Shown: in pieces, positions 62,546 to 64,000 of the stretch
How positions within the stretch are numbered: the first letter of the stretch is position 1
Layout of the letters: each line of letters starts with the position of its first letter
NCBI GenBank assembly: GCA_036417435.1
Contig: CM070903.1
Span: forward strand, 84,933,501 to 84,997,500
From: Inia geoffrensis
Lineage: Eukaryota; Chordata; Mammalia; Artiodactyla; Iniidae
Reading direction: 5' to 3'
Length of the DNA stretch: 64,000 nucleotides
Notes under the pieces: generated by a model
The model's input: the letters and a program-made list of their open reading frames with translations, nothing else
What the model was told of the DNA's origin: nothing
The model's database searches: none
Made by a program: the position numbers and the translations under genes

Positions 62546-63175
62546 GTTGTTTTTTTAGAGAAATAGGAATGCCACTTAGTAGGTTAAAGCATTTGACCAG
62601 ATGATGGTGTTTCTGACCTAAGTGTGTGGTGGTATTGGGCAGAATGAATTAATTAGATTAAAAAACATGTAGGCAATAGAATTAATAGCACTTGCTGATT
62701 ACTTAGATGTGGGTGGAACAAAATGAGGGGAGGGAGAGGGAGAGATGTTCAAGGACTCCCAAATTTCTGACATTAACTTTGTGGGCAGTGATGTTATAAT
62801 CTACTGAGTTATGACAGTCTGCAGGGAAAAGCAGGATTAGCACAGGATTGTGAGTTAAATTTCAAATATATTGAGTTTGGGGTATCTGTAGCACACCAAG
62901 TGGAGACGTTGAGTAGGCAGGTGAACAACATGTATGATGTTCAGAAGAAATCTGAGTTAGAGACAGAAATGTGGGGCTTTTCAACAAAGCTATAGGAGTA
63001 GATGAGATCCAGAAGATCCCACCTCCAACATAAAGTGTTGAGGAGTTCCAACATCTAAGGGTTGGTAATCTAGCAAGAGACGGAGAAAGAGAGGAGAGAG
63101 TAAAAGGAAAACTAGACTTACTTAAAAGAGAAGAGCCAAGAGAAGACTTTATTCTGAAAGGAGGGTGTGATCTAA
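60641..63175. other. intergenic, old L1 tails and a (TTTTG)n run
   Basis: L1M-type text is visible at about 61,530-61,620 and 62,415-62,510 (GTATCTCAATTAAAACC). A (TTTTG)n microsatellite lies at 62,515-62,545. I looked here for the missing first EIF4A2 exons on the - strand and did not find them. Confidence 0.45.
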
Positions 63176-63177
63176 GA

Positions 63178-63306
63178 ATGGGTTGGCAACCTTTTTCTGA
63201 AAAGGGCCAGATAGATTAAAAATATATTTTGGCTCACAGGCCATATAAAAACATGCTGAAGCTGGATTTGGTTCACATGCTGTAGTTTTTGCCCAAACAC
63301 TGGATT
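63178..63306 (+). repeat. hAT-Charlie (MER5-like) DNA transposon
   Basis: GGTTGGCAACCTTTTTCTGA with AAAGGGCCAGATAG at the left, GGATTTGGTTCACATGCTGT at the right. The middle is internally deleted relative to longer copies. Confidence 0.7.
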
Positions 63307-64000
63307 AGGGTGTTAAATGTTGCTAAGAGGTCAAGAATCTATTGGATTTAGGGACAAGAAAATTATTGGTAACCTTAGCAGGAATAGTTTCAGGAGACGG
63401 GTGAGGACAGAAGAACAACAGGTTGAGAAGAGAATGGGAAGTAAAGAAATAGAAACCTCAGGGTAGACAGTTCTTAAAAAACTGATTAAAAATGGGAAAA
63501 GAAAGAGAGTGTTAGGTGGGAGGAAAAACAGGGACTTACTCCCTGAAGAGACTACGGAATATTTAAATACTGGTGGGAAGGATTTGGTAAAGAGGGAGTA
63601 GTTAACCATCCAGGTGATAGAAGTGATAACTGATGGTAGAGATCCCTGAGATGGTGAGAGGGGAAGGATTCAGAGCACAGGCAAAAGGACTAGACTTCGA
63701 CGGAAGTTGGATGACTGCAGATGAAGGTGGGTGGGCAGCTTTGCTGGCAGGAAGTTCAGAAGCTTGGGTATTCTATTTTCTCAGTAACATTGAGACCATT
63801 TGCTGAAAATGGCTTATTAGGGATGTCACAGGCTTGAAAAAAGTGAAGAGGATTTGAAACAGCAGTTGCATAAAAAGGAAGAATGAGGGGGCTACAGAAA
63901 CACAATGGGCCTGCTGTGCAGTGTGAAAGCCCAGGTGAAGTTGACTACCATGAATTTATCTTAGTACCAAGTCTTTCAAGTGTGCAAGTTTCTCCAGCTC
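63307..64000. other. intergenic, probable old repeat
   Basis: AG-rich sequence such as GGTGAGGACAGAAGAACAAC resembles a degraded old interspersed repeat. No exon of MCF2L2, the next gene in human, is seen. Confidence 0.35.

Noticed and set aside
60259..64000. First EIF4A2 exons and SNORD2, or a 5' exon of MCF2L2
   Set aside because: I compared the expected coding segments by eye on the - strand, and MCF2L2 on the + strand, and found no match. The search is limited by divergence.

Overview
This is nuclear DNA from a mammal, most likely a cetacean. The strongest lineage marker is about fourteen tRNA-derived SINEs of the CHR type. They share the head GGCTTCCCTGGTGG, a tRNA B-box (GGTTCGAGCCC) and an A-rich tail, and many have clear target-site duplications. 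They occur beside old eutherian repeats (MIR, L2, MLT1, MER20, L1M) and a younger artiodactyl-type L1. The species call is inference from repeat type; I could not run a database search.

Only one intact gene is visible. Positions 1-15,601 hold the last five coding exons of KLHL6 on the + strand (about residues 220-621 of a 621-residue protein). They encode the end of the BACK domain and the whole Kelch propeller, with canonical splice sites and compatible intron phases. The 5' part (BTB domain, most of BACK) lies before base 1. The introns are filled with MIR, L2, L1, MLT1 and MER20 copies.

From 15,602 to about 54,000 I see no coding gene. This is KLHL6 3' UTR or downstream flank followed by repeat-rich intergenic DNA. 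It contains CHR SINEs in both orientations, MaLR and ERV1-type solo LTRs, several truncated L1s, and one structurally full-length L1 (42,554-48,813, - strand). That L1 is bounded by a perfect 14-bp duplication, but its ORF1 and ORF2 are broken. A textbook CTCF motif lies at 30,767-30,779.

The most unexpected object is at 54,186-60,258 on the - strand: an intron-bearing, decayed copy of the translation initiation helicase gene EIF4A2. Seven exons, the stop codon and the complete 3' UTR with its poly(A) signal are recognisable, as are two intronic H/ACA snoRNA copies resembling E3/SNORA63. Introns are present, so it arose by DNA duplication and not by retrotransposition. Frameshifts, lost splice sites and damaged DEAD and SAT motifs make it a pseudogene. 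An L1 has split its 3' UTR, and a CHR SINE, an L1M tail and a hAT element sit in its introns. The first exons of EIF4A2 were not found. The last 3.7 kb hold only old repeats. MCF2L2, which follows KLHL6 in human, is not visible.
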